Source: Roseivirga thermotolerans (GTDB taxonomy: Bacteria; Bacteroidota; Bacteroidia; Cytophagales; Cyclobacteriaceae). From it: 64,000 nt of DNA. The stretch is from positions 1-64,000 of the forward strand of contig NZ_BNAG01000001.1 of assembly GCF_014653175.1 (NCBI RefSeq). Reading direction: 5' to 3'. Positions 26,465 through 35,437 of this stretch are shown piece after piece (position 1 is the first letter of the stretch; every line of letters starts with the position of its first letter). Position numbers and translations under genes: made by a program. The notes under the pieces are model-generated. The model did not search any database, had not been told where the DNA came from, and worked only from the letters and a program-made list of their open reading frames with translations.

Positions 26465-27166
26465 ATGAAAGGATTTAAAAAACTCATGGCCTGCATGGTT
26501 ATTTGTGCCGCTTTTGGAGCAAATGATCTGGCCGCTCAAATAACCCCGATAGACTACATTAGTGGGGCCGGTCGCTTTACCATAAGAAGCCGGGTTCCTA
26601 TGAACATCATGATTCCATATGAACCACACCTGTATATGGATGAGCGCATGACTAAAATTGAGTTACTGGATGGCACAATGATAGAAGGCTTCTATAAATA
26701 CAATGTAGAAAACGAAACCTTGGAGCACGCCAGCTCAGAACAGATTTACAGTCTGAAAGAAGTAAAGCGCTTTTGGTTTTTGCAATCGGGCGATAAGCCG
26801 GAAGAGGCCTTTGTAAACATTAGGTTGGTTTGGCCAAAGAGTGAGTATGGAGGGTTCTTTAAAACAGTAAAGAGCTCTGAATACGTATGGATAAAGTACT
26901 ACCTGGAATTTAAACCAAGAGACTATGATCCGGTAATGGACATGGGTAACCCATACGACAGGGTAGAAATGGCCAACGAGTTCTATATTAATCTGAACGA
27001 TGTGTGGACGGCCGTTCCTCAAACCAAAGGAGACTTTTTTAAACTTATGGCTCCCTATGCCGATGAGGCTCCCCTGAAGAAGTTCATGCGTAAAAACAAG
27101 ATAAAACTCACCGAAGCCGAAGACCTCGGTAAGGTGATCAACTGGGTGGCTAAAAATGGAAAGTAA
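26465..27166 (+). CDS. Secreted protein of unknown function
   Basis: 233 residues from ATG 26465; a TTG-initiated frame from 26429 would place extra residues before a good signal peptide, so I reject it. The leader MKGFKKLMACMVICAAFG ends LAAQ. The body has many aromatic residues and EFKPRDYDPVMDMGNPYDR (about 157-175), with no family I recognise. It follows ettA by 37 bp and may be cotranscribed. Its last 17 bp overlap the end of the convergent OsmC gene. Confidence 0.75.
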   Translation: MKGFKKLMACMVICAAFGANDLAAQITPIDYISGAGRFTIRSRVPMNIMIPYEPHLYMDERMTKIELLDGTMIEGFYKYNVENETLEHASSEQIYSLKEVKRFWFLQSGDKPEEAFVNIRLVWPKSEYGGFFKTVKSSEYVWIKYYLEFKPRDYDPVMDMGNPYDRVEMANEFYINLNDVWTAVPQTKGDFFKLMAPYADEAPLKKFMRKNKIKLTEAEDLGKVINWVAKNGK

Positions 27167-27554
27167 TTTCCTGCTTTAGGTCAGGGTGGAGACTCAAAGC
27201 CACAGGACAATTGAGCCCTATTTCTTTGATCCATGAGCGATCTTCATCACTGACCGCACAATTATCCCAATAAAAATCTACTCTTAAGGCGGCTATTCTT
27301 CGCGGATTAGCCGCCATTATTTTTTGTGTAGCCAGGTGCATACCGCTCATATCCCATCCTTTCTTTTCACCTGCAATGGCCATAACGGTCATCATACAAG
27401 CGCCCAGAGCCGCAGCCACAGTGTCGGTTGGAGAAAAAGTCTCTCCTTTTCCGTTGTTATCTAGGGGAGCATCGGTGTGAAAAGTGTTCTTAGATTGAAG
27501 GTGTACTGAAGAGGTTCTAAGCCCTCCTTCATATTTGGTCTCAACTGTTTTCAT
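27150..27554 (-). CDS. OsmC/Ohr-family protein
   Basis: 134 residues. The two redox cysteines are in GACMMTVM (about 52) and CPVALSL (about 115), with SPTDTVAAALGAC preceding the first, as in the OsmC branch. The family reduces organic hydroperoxides with these thiols in the cytoplasm. The ORF is slightly shorter than usual (about 140) but complete. It is convergent with, and overlaps by 17 bp, the gene to its left. Confidence 0.9.
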   Translation of the reverse strand: MKTVETKYEGGLRTSSVHLQSKNTFHTDAPLDNNGKGETFSPTDTVAAALGACMMTVMAIAGEKKGWDMSGMHLATQKIMAANPRRIAALRVDFYWDNCAVSDEDRSWIKEIGLNCPVALSLHPDLKQEITFHF

Positions 27555-27613
27555 AAACTATCGACAATAATTTTTCGTTACTTTAGCAACATTTCAAAGC
27601 CAGCTTCTAACTG

Positions 27614-28339
27614 ATGCGCAACATACAAAAAGTCTTTCTTCTTCTGGTGACAATTTCCCTGAGCCATTTGGCCATTGGGCAACAGATACAACAGTTTATA
27701 GACGAGGATTACGAAACAGAAAATGTTTTCGGCATTGTGAAAGCAACTAATGGCGGACTCATTAGTGGGTTTTACTTCAGGCACTCCAGTTTTTTAGGCA
27801 ATAATAATCTCTCGCACTGGGGCATTGAAATGGTGAATATTAAACATCCGCGAGAAGCCAAGCAAACCACTTTTACAGGAAGCTCCTATGTGTTTGGTAA
27901 GTCAAATTACTTCGTAAGCCTTCGGCCAACTTATGGAAGAGAAAAAATATTATTCAAAAAAGCCCCGCAGCAAGGAGCCCGTGTAACAGCTCTGGTGGCT
28001 GGTGGTCCTGCCATTGGTATGGAAATACCGTATTACATTGAGATAAGCCAAAACCAAAAAGAACAATACGACCCTCACAATAACCAACACGCCATTCCAT
28101 TTATAGTAGGCAGTGCAGGCCCCTTCCGCGGCCTTGGCCAGACCAAATTTGTTTTAGGGCTACATGCCAAAGCCTCCCTCACCTTCGAAACCAATTCCAC
28201 CAAAAAGAGAGTATTTGGTTTTGAAATGGGCTTTACTGCCGATGTTTATACCCGCGAAATAGAAATACTTCCGTTGGCCGACAACCAAAGCGTATACACA
28301 GCCGCCTTTATTGCCATCTATTTTGGTAAGAGAAGATAG
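27614..28339 (+). CDS. Predicted outer-membrane/exported beta-rich protein, unknown function
   Basis: 241 residues. The signal peptide MRNIQKVFLLLVTISLSHLA ends AIGQ. Alternating hydrophobic strands with glycine turns (GGLISGFYFRHSSF, VSLRPTYGREK, FVLGLHAKASLTFE, VYTAAFIAIYFGKRR) and an aromatic C-terminus suggest a small outer-membrane barrel. No family is recognised. It starts 60 bp from the divergent OsmC start. Confidence 0.75.
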   Translation: MRNIQKVFLLLVTISLSHLAIGQQIQQFIDEDYETENVFGIVKATNGGLISGFYFRHSSFLGNNNLSHWGIEMVNIKHPREAKQTTFTGSSYVFGKSNYFVSLRPTYGREKILFKKAPQQGARVTALVAGGPAIGMEIPYYIEISQNQKEQYDPHNNQHAIPFIVGSAGPFRGLGQTKFVLGLHAKASLTFETNSTKKRVFGFEMGFTADVYTREIEILPLADNQSVYTAAFIAIYFGKRR

Positions 28340-28373
28340 TAGAGCACTCTCTTTTTATTTGGAACCTTTGCCT

Positions 28374-28381
28374 TACCTTTG
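28374..28381 (+). promoter_or_regulatory. Candidate -7 element of the lipA promoter
   Basis: TACCTTTG fits the Bacteroidota -7 consensus TAnnTTTG and lies 27 bp before the lipA start. No good -33 TTG was found at the expected distance. Confidence 0.4.
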
Positions 28382-28407
28382 TGTTCATATAGTCGGAGGA
28401 ACGCCAG

Positions 28408-29289
28408 ATGATTGAATTACCTGTAGTATCGAAACCCGCTGAAAATAAAAGGAGAAAGCCAGACTGGCTAAGGGTTAAGCTGCCTATTGGCCCTGAATAT
28501 GCCAAAGTGCGCAAGCTGGTAGATAACCATAAACTGCACACCATTTGTGAAAGTGGAAACTGCCCAAACATGGGCGAGTGTTGGGGAGCCGGCACAGCCA
28601 CTTTTATGATATTGGGTAATGTATGTACTCGTTCATGTACATTTTGCGCAGTAGCTACCGGTAGACCGCCTGAATACGATGCAGAGGAGCCTAAGCGGGT
28701 AGCAGAAGCCATTAAACTAATGGGAGTAAAGCATGCGGTGATCACATCGGTAAACCGCGATGAGCTGAAAGACCGTGGGGCAGAAATTTGGTATCAAACC
28801 GTGGTTGAAACCAAAAAACTAAGTCCGGAAACCACTATCGAAACGCTTATCCCCGATGTAAAAGGCAATTGGGATGCGCTATACCGAATGATTGATGGAG
28901 GTCAGGAGGTGGTTTCACACAATATGGAAACGGTGAAAGAACTGTATCGTCCGGTGCGACCACAAGCCAAATACGACAGAAGCCTGGAAGAGCTCAGAAG
29001 AATAAAGGAATATGGCAAGCGCTCAAAGTCAGGAGCTATGCTAGGACTGGGTGAAACCGATGAGCAGGTGTTCCGCCTAATGGACGATTTGGTAGAAGTA
29101 GGTCTCGATGTGCTCACCCTGGGCCAATACTTACAACCTACCAAGCGCCACCATGAAGTAATCGAGTATGTACACCCCGATAAATTTGCTTTCTTCAAAG
29201 AAGAGGGTGAAAAAAGAGGAATCAAGTACGTAGAGTCTGGCCCATTAGTAAGATCATCTTACCATGCAGAAAGACACGTGCATGTGTAG
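28408..29289 (+). CDS. lipA: Lipoyl synthase
   Basis: 293 residues. The auxiliary cluster cysteines are Cys47, Cys52 and Cys58 ([12 protein letters not shown]). The radical-SAM cluster is CTRSCTFC at 73-80. The conserved RSSY(H)A near the C-terminus (RSSYHAERH) carries the serine ligand of the auxiliary cluster. It inserts two sulfurs into octanoyl groups on carrier proteins to make lipoyl, needed among others by the glycine cleavage system whose P-protein is coded nearby (30720-33623). Length is normal. Confidence 0.97.
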   Translation: MIELPVVSKPAENKRRKPDWLRVKLPIGPEYAKVRKLVDNHKLHTICESGNCPNMGECWGAGTATFMILGNVCTRSCTFCAVATGRPPEYDAEEPKRVAEAIKLMGVKHAVITSVNRDELKDRGAEIWYQTVVETKKLSPETTIETLIPDVKGNWDALYRMIDGGQEVVSHNMETVKELYRPVRPQAKYDRSLEELRRIKEYGKRSKSGAMLGLGETDEQVFRLMDDLVEVGLDVLTLGQYLQPTKRHHEVIEYVHPDKFAFFKEEGEKRGIKYVESGPLVRSSYHAERHVHV

Positions 29290-29355
29290 ATGAGACAATT
29301 GACAACCGAATACAGCGCCAGGGTTACTTACTTAATGTATTTCTGAATCTTGCCT

Positions 29356-29405
29356 CCATTTGTGTCTTCACAAATGGTTGTTAAAAGACGCTGTGAGGTC
29401 ACAGC
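29356..29405 (+). other. Two consecutive hairpins downstream of lipA
   Basis: CCATTTGTG (29356-29364) and CACAAATGG (29369-29377) form a perfect 9-bp stem with a 4-base loop. GCTGTG (29390-29395) and CACAGC (29400-29405) form a second, 6-bp stem. Both lie in the 177-bp stretch between the lipA stop and a terminator, so they may be 3'-UTR structure or part of a small RNA. Confidence 0.5.
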
Positions 29406-29466
29406 TTGTGGCTAGAACACTGGAGCGATTTAAATGAAACCCTATACAAAGTATTGAGATATTAAG

Positions 29467-29491
29467 AAGCCGCTATTCTGCGGCTTTTTTT
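29467..29491 (+). terminator. Rho-independent terminator
   Basis: AAGCCGC (29467-29473) pairs with GCGGCTT (29480-29486), followed by Ts. It ends the lipA transcript, or a small RNA with the hairpins before it. Confidence 0.9.
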
Positions 29492-29570
29492 GTATTCAGA
29501 AATGGAATGAACCACACTTGAATGGCCCATCAATTGGATTAGCTCATGGATAAGAAAGAAAATAATTTGC

Positions 29571-29608
29571 AATACATAGAATTACAATGTATTATTGTTC
29601 TATGTATT
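29571..29608 (+). promoter_or_regulatory. Palindromic operator overlapping the PadR gene start
   Basis: AATACATAGAA (29571-29581) is the exact reverse complement of TTCTATGTATT (29598-29608). A smaller ACAAT/ATTGT inverted repeat lies inside. The right arm covers the ATG at 29602. PadR repressors typically bind ATGT/ACAT-type inverted repeats in their own promoters, so autorepression is likely. Confidence 0.65.
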
Positions 29609-29943
29609 CAAGAGAACTATTAAAAGGCATACTCAAACCTATTATTCTCAAGCTGCTTGCAGATAATGGAAAAATGTATGGTTATGAGATTGTACAGCAC
29701 GTAAAGGCGAGTTCCGAAGGCAAAATACTCATTAAAGAAGGTTCACTTTATCCCAGCTTACATGCGCTGACCAAGGAAGGTTATCTACAAACAGAGTCCG
29801 TGAATGTGGGCAACAGGATCAGGAAATACTACAGTCTTACGGAGAAAGGTAAGACTGTAGTAAGCCCTGCCATTCAGGAAGTAATAGACTTTCAGAGCAC
29901 TCTGGCCCTATTGTTCGGTAAATCTAAAACAGCATTATCATGA
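29602..29943 (+). CDS. PadR-family transcriptional regulator
   Basis: 113 residues from ATG 29602; an in-frame ATG at 29587 adds five residues (MYYCS) and lies within the palindrome loop. The winged-helix core is typical: MYSRELLKGILKPIILKLL, YGYEIVQHV, EGSLYPSLHALTKEGYL and RKYYSLTEKG. It overlaps the next gene by 4 bp (ATGA), the usual pairing of a PadR regulator with a membrane protein that starts with a DxLTDHLA-type motif. It probably represses this operon through the palindrome at 29571-29608. Confidence 0.93.
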   Translation: MYSRELLKGILKPIILKLLADNGKMYGYEIVQHVKASSEGKILIKEGSLYPSLHALTKEGYLQTESVNVGNRIRKYYSLTEKGKTVVSPAIQEVIDFQSTLALLFGKSKTALS

Positions 29944-30527
29944 CCGGGCCTCATGTAAACTACATCAAAGCCTACCTGAAATCTAAAGGCTTTACCGATC
30001 TGGAATTGATGGACGATTTGACCGATCATTTGGCAACGGAGATTGAATTCTCTATGGACAGCGAAAAGCTGGATTTTGAGACGAGTTTTGAAAGAGCCAA
30101 ACAAAAACTTCTTCCAGACTCTCCCTACCAACTCGAAAGAGATTTAAAGATTTTAACCACCCCAAAACACAATATTATGATTAAGAAAATAGCTTATATA
30201 GGAGGATACCTGAGTGCCATGTGTCTAATGCTGGCCTTACTTTTAGGATCGCTAACATATCACGAAAAGATCAACTCCAACCTCAGTCGAGAATTAGCAC
30301 AGTCGCAAAACGAACTTTCCATGATATTAGAAGATGAAGTGGACAGGACAGCAAATTACATCTCATATATGAAAGAAATGGAGATGTCCCAAATAGCGGT
30401 TATTCAAAACCTTGCTGCCGTACAAGCCTTAATCGTAGCCGCCATTGCCCTGTTCAGCATTACCTATTTACCTTATAGGTTCTACAACAGCTATCAGCGC
30501 AGCCAGTTGGAGTTGAATTCGCTCTGA
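29940..30527 (+). CDS. Membrane protein coupled to PadR, unknown function
   Basis: 195 residues. A charged N-terminal domain (LMDDLTDHLATEIE, about 24-37; FERAKQKL) is followed by a membrane segment (about 84-106), a coiled-coil-like extracellular or cytoplasmic part (about 108-145) and a second membrane segment (about 160-180) ending TYLPYRFYNSYQRSQLEL. The N-terminal domain resembles those of other PadR-linked membrane proteins. A truncated copy of its last 25 residues lies just downstream (30558-30653). Confidence 0.8.
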   Translation: MTGPHVNYIKAYLKSKGFTDLELMDDLTDHLATEIEFSMDSEKLDFETSFERAKQKLLPDSPYQLERDLKILTTPKHNIMIKKIAYIGGYLSAMCLMLALLLGSLTYHEKINSNLSRELAQSQNELSMILEDEVDRTANYISYMKEMEMSQIAVIQNLAAVQALIVAAIALFSITYLPYRFYNSYQRSQLELNSL

Positions 30528-30557
30528 GTAATATGATCTTATTGAACTCTGAACTCA

Positions 30558-30653
30558 ATGAACCATGAACATATATTACTATTCAGCCTAACCTACCTCC
30601 CTTACCGATTCTTCAACGGTTACCAGAAAAGCGAGATGAAACTTACGGCATAA
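30558..30653 (+). pseudogene. Remnant of a second copy of the PadR-linked membrane protein (C-terminal tail only)
   Basis: A 31-codon frame reads LLFSLTYLPYRFFNGYQKSE near its middle, which matches ALFSITYLPYRFYNSYQRSQ at the end of the gene just upstream; 15 of these 20 positions are identical. Nothing of the N-terminal part remains in the 30 bp before it. This fits a tandem duplication followed by deletion. It is probably not a working gene. Confidence 0.75.
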
Positions 30654-30682
30654 AAAAAGCTGTCCCAAATTCTCCGGACAGC
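30654..30682 (-). terminator. Rho-independent terminator of gcvP (likely bidirectional)
   Basis: GCTGTCC (30659-30665) pairs with GGACAGC (30676-30682). On the minus strand a run of seven Ts follows; on the plus strand CTTTCT follows, so it may also end the PadR operon. Confidence 0.85.
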
Positions 30683-30719
30683 CTTTCTGATATCTAATTT
30701 CTATTATCTAAAATCTCTA

Positions 30720-33623
30720 TTAAGCCATTGCTTCCTCTTCCTGATAATCAGAAACAGGAATACAGCTACACATTAGGTTTCTGTCGCCATAGGCTGAATC
30801 GATTCTACCCACTGTTGGCCAGAACTTAGCCTCTTTTACATACTCTGCCGGATATACAGCCTTCTCTCTGGAGTAAGGCTTTTCCCACTGGCCTTCTAAC
30901 ACCATGCTGGCCGTGTGAGGTGCGTTCTTCAACACGTTTTGCTCTTCATCGGCCAAACCATCGGCAATTTCTCTAATTTCCTGACGAATACTGAGCATAG
31001 CTTCACAGAATCTGTCCAGTTCTACTTTAGACTCAGACTCGGTTGGCTCAATCATCACTGTACCAGCTACAGGAAATGAAACGGTTGGCGCATGGAAGCC
31101 ATAGTCCATCAGGCGCTTGGCAATGTCTTCTACCTCTATCTTCTGGTTTTTAAATTCTCTGCAATCCACTATCATTTCGTGGGCACATCGGCCTTTGCTA
31201 CCTGCGTAAAGGATCTTAAACTCCTTCTCAAGTTTAGCTTTAATGTAGTTGGCATTCAATATGGCCAATTTGGTAGCATTGGTTAAACCTTCGGCTCCCA
31301 TCATGGCAATGTAGGCATAAGAAATAACCAAAATACTGGCACTACCCCATGGCGCTGCCGACACTGCAGTTATGGCCTGATCGCCACCGGTTTCTACCAC
31401 CGGATTGCCCGGCAAGAAAGGCGCAAGGTGAGCCGCTACTCCAATGGGGCCCATTCCGGGGCCACCACCACCGTGAGGGATACAGAATGTCTTGTGCAGG
31501 TTGAGGTGACATACATCGGCACCAATAATACCAGGACTGGTAAGTCCCACCTGGGCATTCATGTTGGCACCATCCATATACACTTGCCCTCCATGCTCAT
31601 GAATTAGCGCACAGATATCTTTGATACTTTCTTCAAACACTCCGTGGGTAGAAGGATAGGTAACCATTAGGCAGGCAAGGTTTTGGCTATGCTGCTCTAC
31701 CTTGGCTTTCAGGTCGTCCAAATCAATATTTCCACGTTCATCACAAGCCACAATTACCACTTTCATACCTGCCATGACAGCCGAAGCCGGATTGGTTCCA
31801 TGTGCAGAAGAAGGAATAATGGCAATATTTCTGTGCCCCTCTCCTCTACTCTCATGGTATGCTCGAATTACCATTAGGCCGGCATACTCTCCTTGCGCTC
31901 CTGAATTTGGCTGAAGCGAAACATCGGCAAAACCAGTGATTTCAGACAGCCAGTCTACCAGATCGTTGAACATCATGTGATAACCTCTGGTCTGATAAGT
32001 GGGTGCAAAGGGGTGTATATCTCCAAACTCTGGCCAGGTTACCGCCACCATTTCAGTAGTGGCATTGAGTTTCATGGTGCAAGAGCCCAGAGAAATCATG
32101 GAATGAACGAGCGACAAGTCTTTGTTTTCCAGTCGCTTAATATATCGAAGCATCTCGTGCTCAGAGTGGTATTGATTAAATACCGGGTGGGTCATAAAAT
32201 CGGAAGTACGCTCCAGTTCTTTAGGAAGTTCAACTTCCAGATTGGCAGCCTCGCCATCTAAATCGAAAGCCATTACCTGTCCGGTGGCCTCTGCAAACAC
32301 CTCTAAAATCACCTGTACATCTTCCACTCGGGTAGTTTCATCTACAGCAATTCCTATATCACCATCTTCAAAATATCTGAAGTTGGCCTGGTTTACTTCT
32401 GCAATGGTTCTGATTTTCTCTGAGAGCGAAGACTCACATTCAATTCTAAGGGTATCGAAATAGAACTCATTGAGTTGTTTGAAGCCCAAAGACTGCAAGC
32501 CCTTGTCTAAAAGCTTGGCAAAGCCATGAATTTTAAAGGCAATGTGCTTAATACCTTTAGAACCATGGTATACGCCATACATACCGGCCATTACGGCCAG
32601 TAGCACCTGGGCCGTACAAATGTTAGAGGTGGCCTTTTCTCTTCTAATATGCTGCTCGCGGGTCTGCAAAGCCATACGGTAGGCTTTATTGCCCTGGCTA
32701 TCTACAGAAACCCCGATAATTCTACCCGGAATATGACGCTTAAACTCATCGCGTGTGGCAATATAAGCTGCATGAGGGCCACCATAACCCATAGGGACAC
32801 CAAAACGCTGAGAAGTACCTACCACTGCATCGGCTCCCATTTCGCCCGGAGGTGTAAGCAGAGCCAAAGACATAAGATCTGCAGCCACTGTAACAAATAC
32901 GTTGTTTTCGTGAGCCGACTCTATGAATGACCGATAGTTGAGTACTTTTCCGTCACCCGCAGGGTACTGAATCAACACCCCGAACAAGTCGTCACGGGTA
33001 ATATCTAACTCGCTGAGCTTTCCTACCTCCAGCTGAATACCAACCGGAACCGATCGGGTTTTGAGCACATTGATGGTCTGCGGGAAAGTATTTTCATCGA
33101 CAAAGAAGGTAGTAGCCTCTTTCTTATTTTTCTTACGCTGGCCGGCAAACATAAACATAGCCTCGGCCGCTGCAGTTGCTTCATCGAGCAAGGAAGCATT
33201 GGCAATTTCCATTCCGGTCAGGTCCATTACCATGGTTTGGAAATTGATGAGGGCCTCTAGTCTTCCCTGGGCTATTTCTGCCTGATATGGAGTGTAGGCT
33301 GTGTACCATCCCGGGTTTTCCAGAATATTGCGCTGAATAACTCCCGGAACAATGGTATTGTAATACCCCATACCGATGTATGACTTAAACATCTTGTTTT
33401 GGGCGGCAATATGTCTCAGGTCTTTCAGGAATTGAAATTCAGACTTAGGTAGGGGCAGATTCAAAGGTTCTTTCATTCTAATTCCTGCCGGCACTGTTTC
33501 ATCGATCAGTGCATCCAGGCTAGGCGCACCCACCACCTTGAGCATTTCAGCAATCTCTTGCTCATCAGGCCCATTGTGGCGGTCTTCAAACCTTTGAGTC
33601 TTTCTTAAATCAATTTTTGTCAT
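30720..33623 (-). CDS. gcvP: Glycine dehydrogenase (decarboxylating), P-protein
   Basis: 967 residues from ATG 33623; a frame from 33668 adds 15 residues that do not look like the family. This is the single-chain homodimeric type: an N-terminal half ([17 protein letters not shown]) and a catalytic half with the PLP lysine in [16 protein letters not shown] (about residue 711) and [13 protein letters not shown]. It decarboxylates glycine and passes the methylamine to lipoyl-GcvH. The genes for GcvT and GcvH are not in the window. It has a good terminator after it. Confidence 0.97.
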   Translation of the reverse strand: MTKIDLRKTQRFEDRHNGPDEQEIAEMLKVVGAPSLDALIDETVPAGIRMKEPLNLPLPKSEFQFLKDLRHIAAQNKMFKSYIGMGYYNTIVPGVIQRNILENPGWYTAYTPYQAEIAQGRLEALINFQTMVMDLTGMEIANASLLDEATAAAEAMFMFAGQRKKNKKEATTFFVDENTFPQTINVLKTRSVPVGIQLEVGKLSELDITRDDLFGVLIQYPAGDGKVLNYRSFIESAHENNVFVTVAADLMSLALLTPPGEMGADAVVGTSQRFGVPMGYGGPHAAYIATRDEFKRHIPGRIIGVSVDSQGNKAYRMALQTREQHIRREKATSNICTAQVLLAVMAGMYGVYHGSKGIKHIAFKIHGFAKLLDKGLQSLGFKQLNEFYFDTLRIECESSLSEKIRTIAEVNQANFRYFEDGDIGIAVDETTRVEDVQVILEVFAEATGQVMAFDLDGEAANLEVELPKELERTSDFMTHPVFNQYHSEHEMLRYIKRLENKDLSLVHSMISLGSCTMKLNATTEMVAVTWPEFGDIHPFAPTYQTRGYHMMFNDLVDWLSEITGFADVSLQPNSGAQGEYAGLMVIRAYHESRGEGHRNIAIIPSSAHGTNPASAVMAGMKVVIVACDERGNIDLDDLKAKVEQHSQNLACLMVTYPSTHGVFEESIKDICALIHEHGGQVYMDGANMNAQVGLTSPGIIGADVCHLNLHKTFCIPHGGGGPGMGPIGVAAHLAPFLPGNPVVETGGDQAITAVSAAPWGSASILVISYAYIAMMGAEGLTNATKLAILNANYIKAKLEKEFKILYAGSKGRCAHEMIVDCREFKNQKIEVEDIAKRLMDYGFHAPTVSFPVAGTVMIEPTESESKVELDRFCEAMLSIRQEIREIADGLADEEQNVLKNAPHTASMVLEGQWEKPYSREKAVYPAEYVKEAKFWPTVGRIDSAYGDRNLMCSCIPVSDYQEEEAMA

Positions 33624-33665
33624 ATCTCCAGTTCTAGTTCGATTTACTTCCTTGTAAATGTGCTG

Positions 33666-33673
33666 CAAATGTA
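33666..33673 (-). promoter_or_regulatory. Candidate -7 element of the gcvP promoter
   Basis: On the minus strand TACATTTG matches TAnnTTTG and lies 43 bp before the chosen ATG, which supports the start at 33623 rather than 33668. A -33 element at standard spacing is not obvious. Confidence 0.4.
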
Positions 33674-33807
33674 AGCTACAACCCTCTGATTTCCTTACAT
33701 ATCAAAGGCAAAAAAAGCCGACCAAATACATAAGTCATGCAGGCTAGGTTTTAAAAAAACATTAGCTTTAGCCCTCTAAAAAAATGTAACCTAAAATTGT
33801 TTAGATA

Positions 33808-35298
33808 ATGAGGAAATTAAAACTGTCCTTGTTCGGACTTTTAGTTTTGGGCCTAATTGCTAATGCCCAAGACAAAACAGCCGTGAAGTATGCCAACACC
33901 ATCACGCCTGAAGATATGAGAAGCAAGCTTTCCATTTTAGCTTCTGACGAGTTTGGCGGTAGAGAAACCGGTACCGAGGGGCAAAAGAAAGCTTCCAGGT
34001 TTTTGGAGGAGTTCTACCAAAGAATTGGCCTTGAGGGCCCAGCCAATGGCACATACCGACAAAAATTTGATATGTACCAGTCTGACTGGTCTGATGTATA
34101 CATCAAAACCCGGTCGGGCAAAAAAGCCAACGGAAAAGACATTATCTTTTTAGGCTATGCCAACATGGCCAAAGAGGAGAAGCTCGATGCCGTTTATGTA
34201 GGAAAGAAAACCGACTTTGCCGGAATGGACCTTAATGGAAAAGCTGTAGTAGCTATGGCCGGAGACAGAGCCACCGTAGGCAAGTTGATAGAAGCGGGCG
34301 CCAAAGCCGTAATGATGATGGCCAACGATGACGATCAGTTTACTCAAACTCTGCCAAGACAGGCCAGAGCGTTTATGATGGGCCGTCTGAGGTTTGACAA
34401 AGAATACAAAGGCGACCCAAGCATGACCTTTTACCTGACTCAGGCCATTGCAGCCGATATGTTCAAGGCTTCTATAGAAGACCTTAATGCCAATGCAGAA
34501 ACCCCTGAAAAAATTAAAACAGGAACCGTAAGAGTTTTTGCTAAAGAGAAAATCAACACCATCAATACCGAAAACATGGTAGCCTTTTTGGAAGGTACCG
34601 ATTTAAAAGATGAGGTGTTGGTGATATCTTCTCACTACGATCACATTGGCCAGAATGAGGATGGCACAGTGATTAATAATGGTGCCGATGATGATGGCTC
34701 AGGAACTACCGGTGTAATGGAGATTGCCGAAGCATTTGCTCAGGCTGCCAAAGAAGGCCACAGACCAAGAAGAAGCATTCTTTTCCTTAACGTAACGGGT
34801 GAAGAAAAAGGACTTTTGGGATCTGCTTATTATGCTGACAATCCGTTGTTCCCATTAGAAAACACGGTGAACAACCTGAATATAGACATGATTGGAAGAA
34901 TTGATCCAGAGCACGAAAAGTCAGGCAATCGCGACTATGTATACGTAATCGGTTCTGAAAAACTATCGAGCCACTTGAAGGTGATCTCTGAGTTTGCCAA
35001 TATTACATATACCAACCTGGATCTGGACTATCGTTATGACGATCCGAACGACAGAAACCGTTTCTACTATCGTTCCGACCACTACAACTTTGCCAAAAAA
35101 GGTATTCCAATTATCTTCTACTTTAACGGAACACATGCGGACTACCACAGACCAACCGACACTGTCGATAAAATTGCCTTCGATGTAATGGCGAAAAGAG
35201 CTCAGTTGGTATTCCATACCGCGTGGATTCTGGCCAACAGAGACCAAAGAACTCCGGTTGATCGTGAAGACGATATGGACTACGGTTCGAGAGACTAA
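33808..35298 (+). CDS. Secreted M28-family zinc aminopeptidase
   Basis: 496 residues. The signal peptide ends at about residue 21 (LIANAQ). The zinc site residues appear in order: His in SSHYDHIG, Asp in NNGADDDGSGT (bridging), the catalytic and ligand Glu pair in TGEEKGLLGS, Asp in NIDMIGRID and His in GTHADYHRPTDT. A PA-type insert with GKAVVAMAG (about 145-160) lies before them. It probably acts in the periplasm or on the surface and frees N-terminal amino acids. Length fits the family. Confidence 0.92.
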   Translation: MRKLKLSLFGLLVLGLIANAQDKTAVKYANTITPEDMRSKLSILASDEFGGRETGTEGQKKASRFLEEFYQRIGLEGPANGTYRQKFDMYQSDWSDVYIKTRSGKKANGKDIIFLGYANMAKEEKLDAVYVGKKTDFAGMDLNGKAVVAMAGDRATVGKLIEAGAKAVMMMANDDDQFTQTLPRQARAFMMGRLRFDKEYKGDPSMTFYLTQAIAADMFKASIEDLNANAETPEKIKTGTVRVFAKEKINTINTENMVAFLEGTDLKDEVLVISSHYDHIGQNEDGTVINNGADDDGSGTTGVMEIAEAFAQAAKEGHRPRRSILFLNVTGEEKGLLGSAYYADNPLFPLENTVNNLNIDMIGRIDPEHEKSGNRDYVYVIGSEKLSSHLKVISEFANITYTNLDLDYRYDDPNDRNRFYYRSDHYNFAKKGIPIIFYFNGTHADYHRPTDTVDKIAFDVMAKRAQLVFHTAWILANRDQRTPVDREDDMDYGSRD

Positions 35299-35311
35299 GA
35301 ATTAAGTACAG

Positions 35312-35397
35312 AAAGGGCCGTTTCGGAGCCTGCATGGGTACTTCTCACCGCATTTGGGTACTGAGAATAACCATAAGCTTTCGAAACAGCCCTTTTT
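35312..35397 (+). terminator. Long-loop hairpin terminator
   Basis: AAAGGGCCGTTTCGGAG (35312-35328) pairs, with a few mismatches, with CTTTCGAAACAGCCCTTT (from 35378), followed by Ts. The loop of about 49 bases is unusually long and contains GGGTACT twice. It ends the peptidase transcript, 40 bp before the DUF1835 start. Confidence 0.65.
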
Positions 35398-35437
35398 TAT
35401 TGGTATTACCCCAGACCCACCTCTAAATCCTCCCCTT

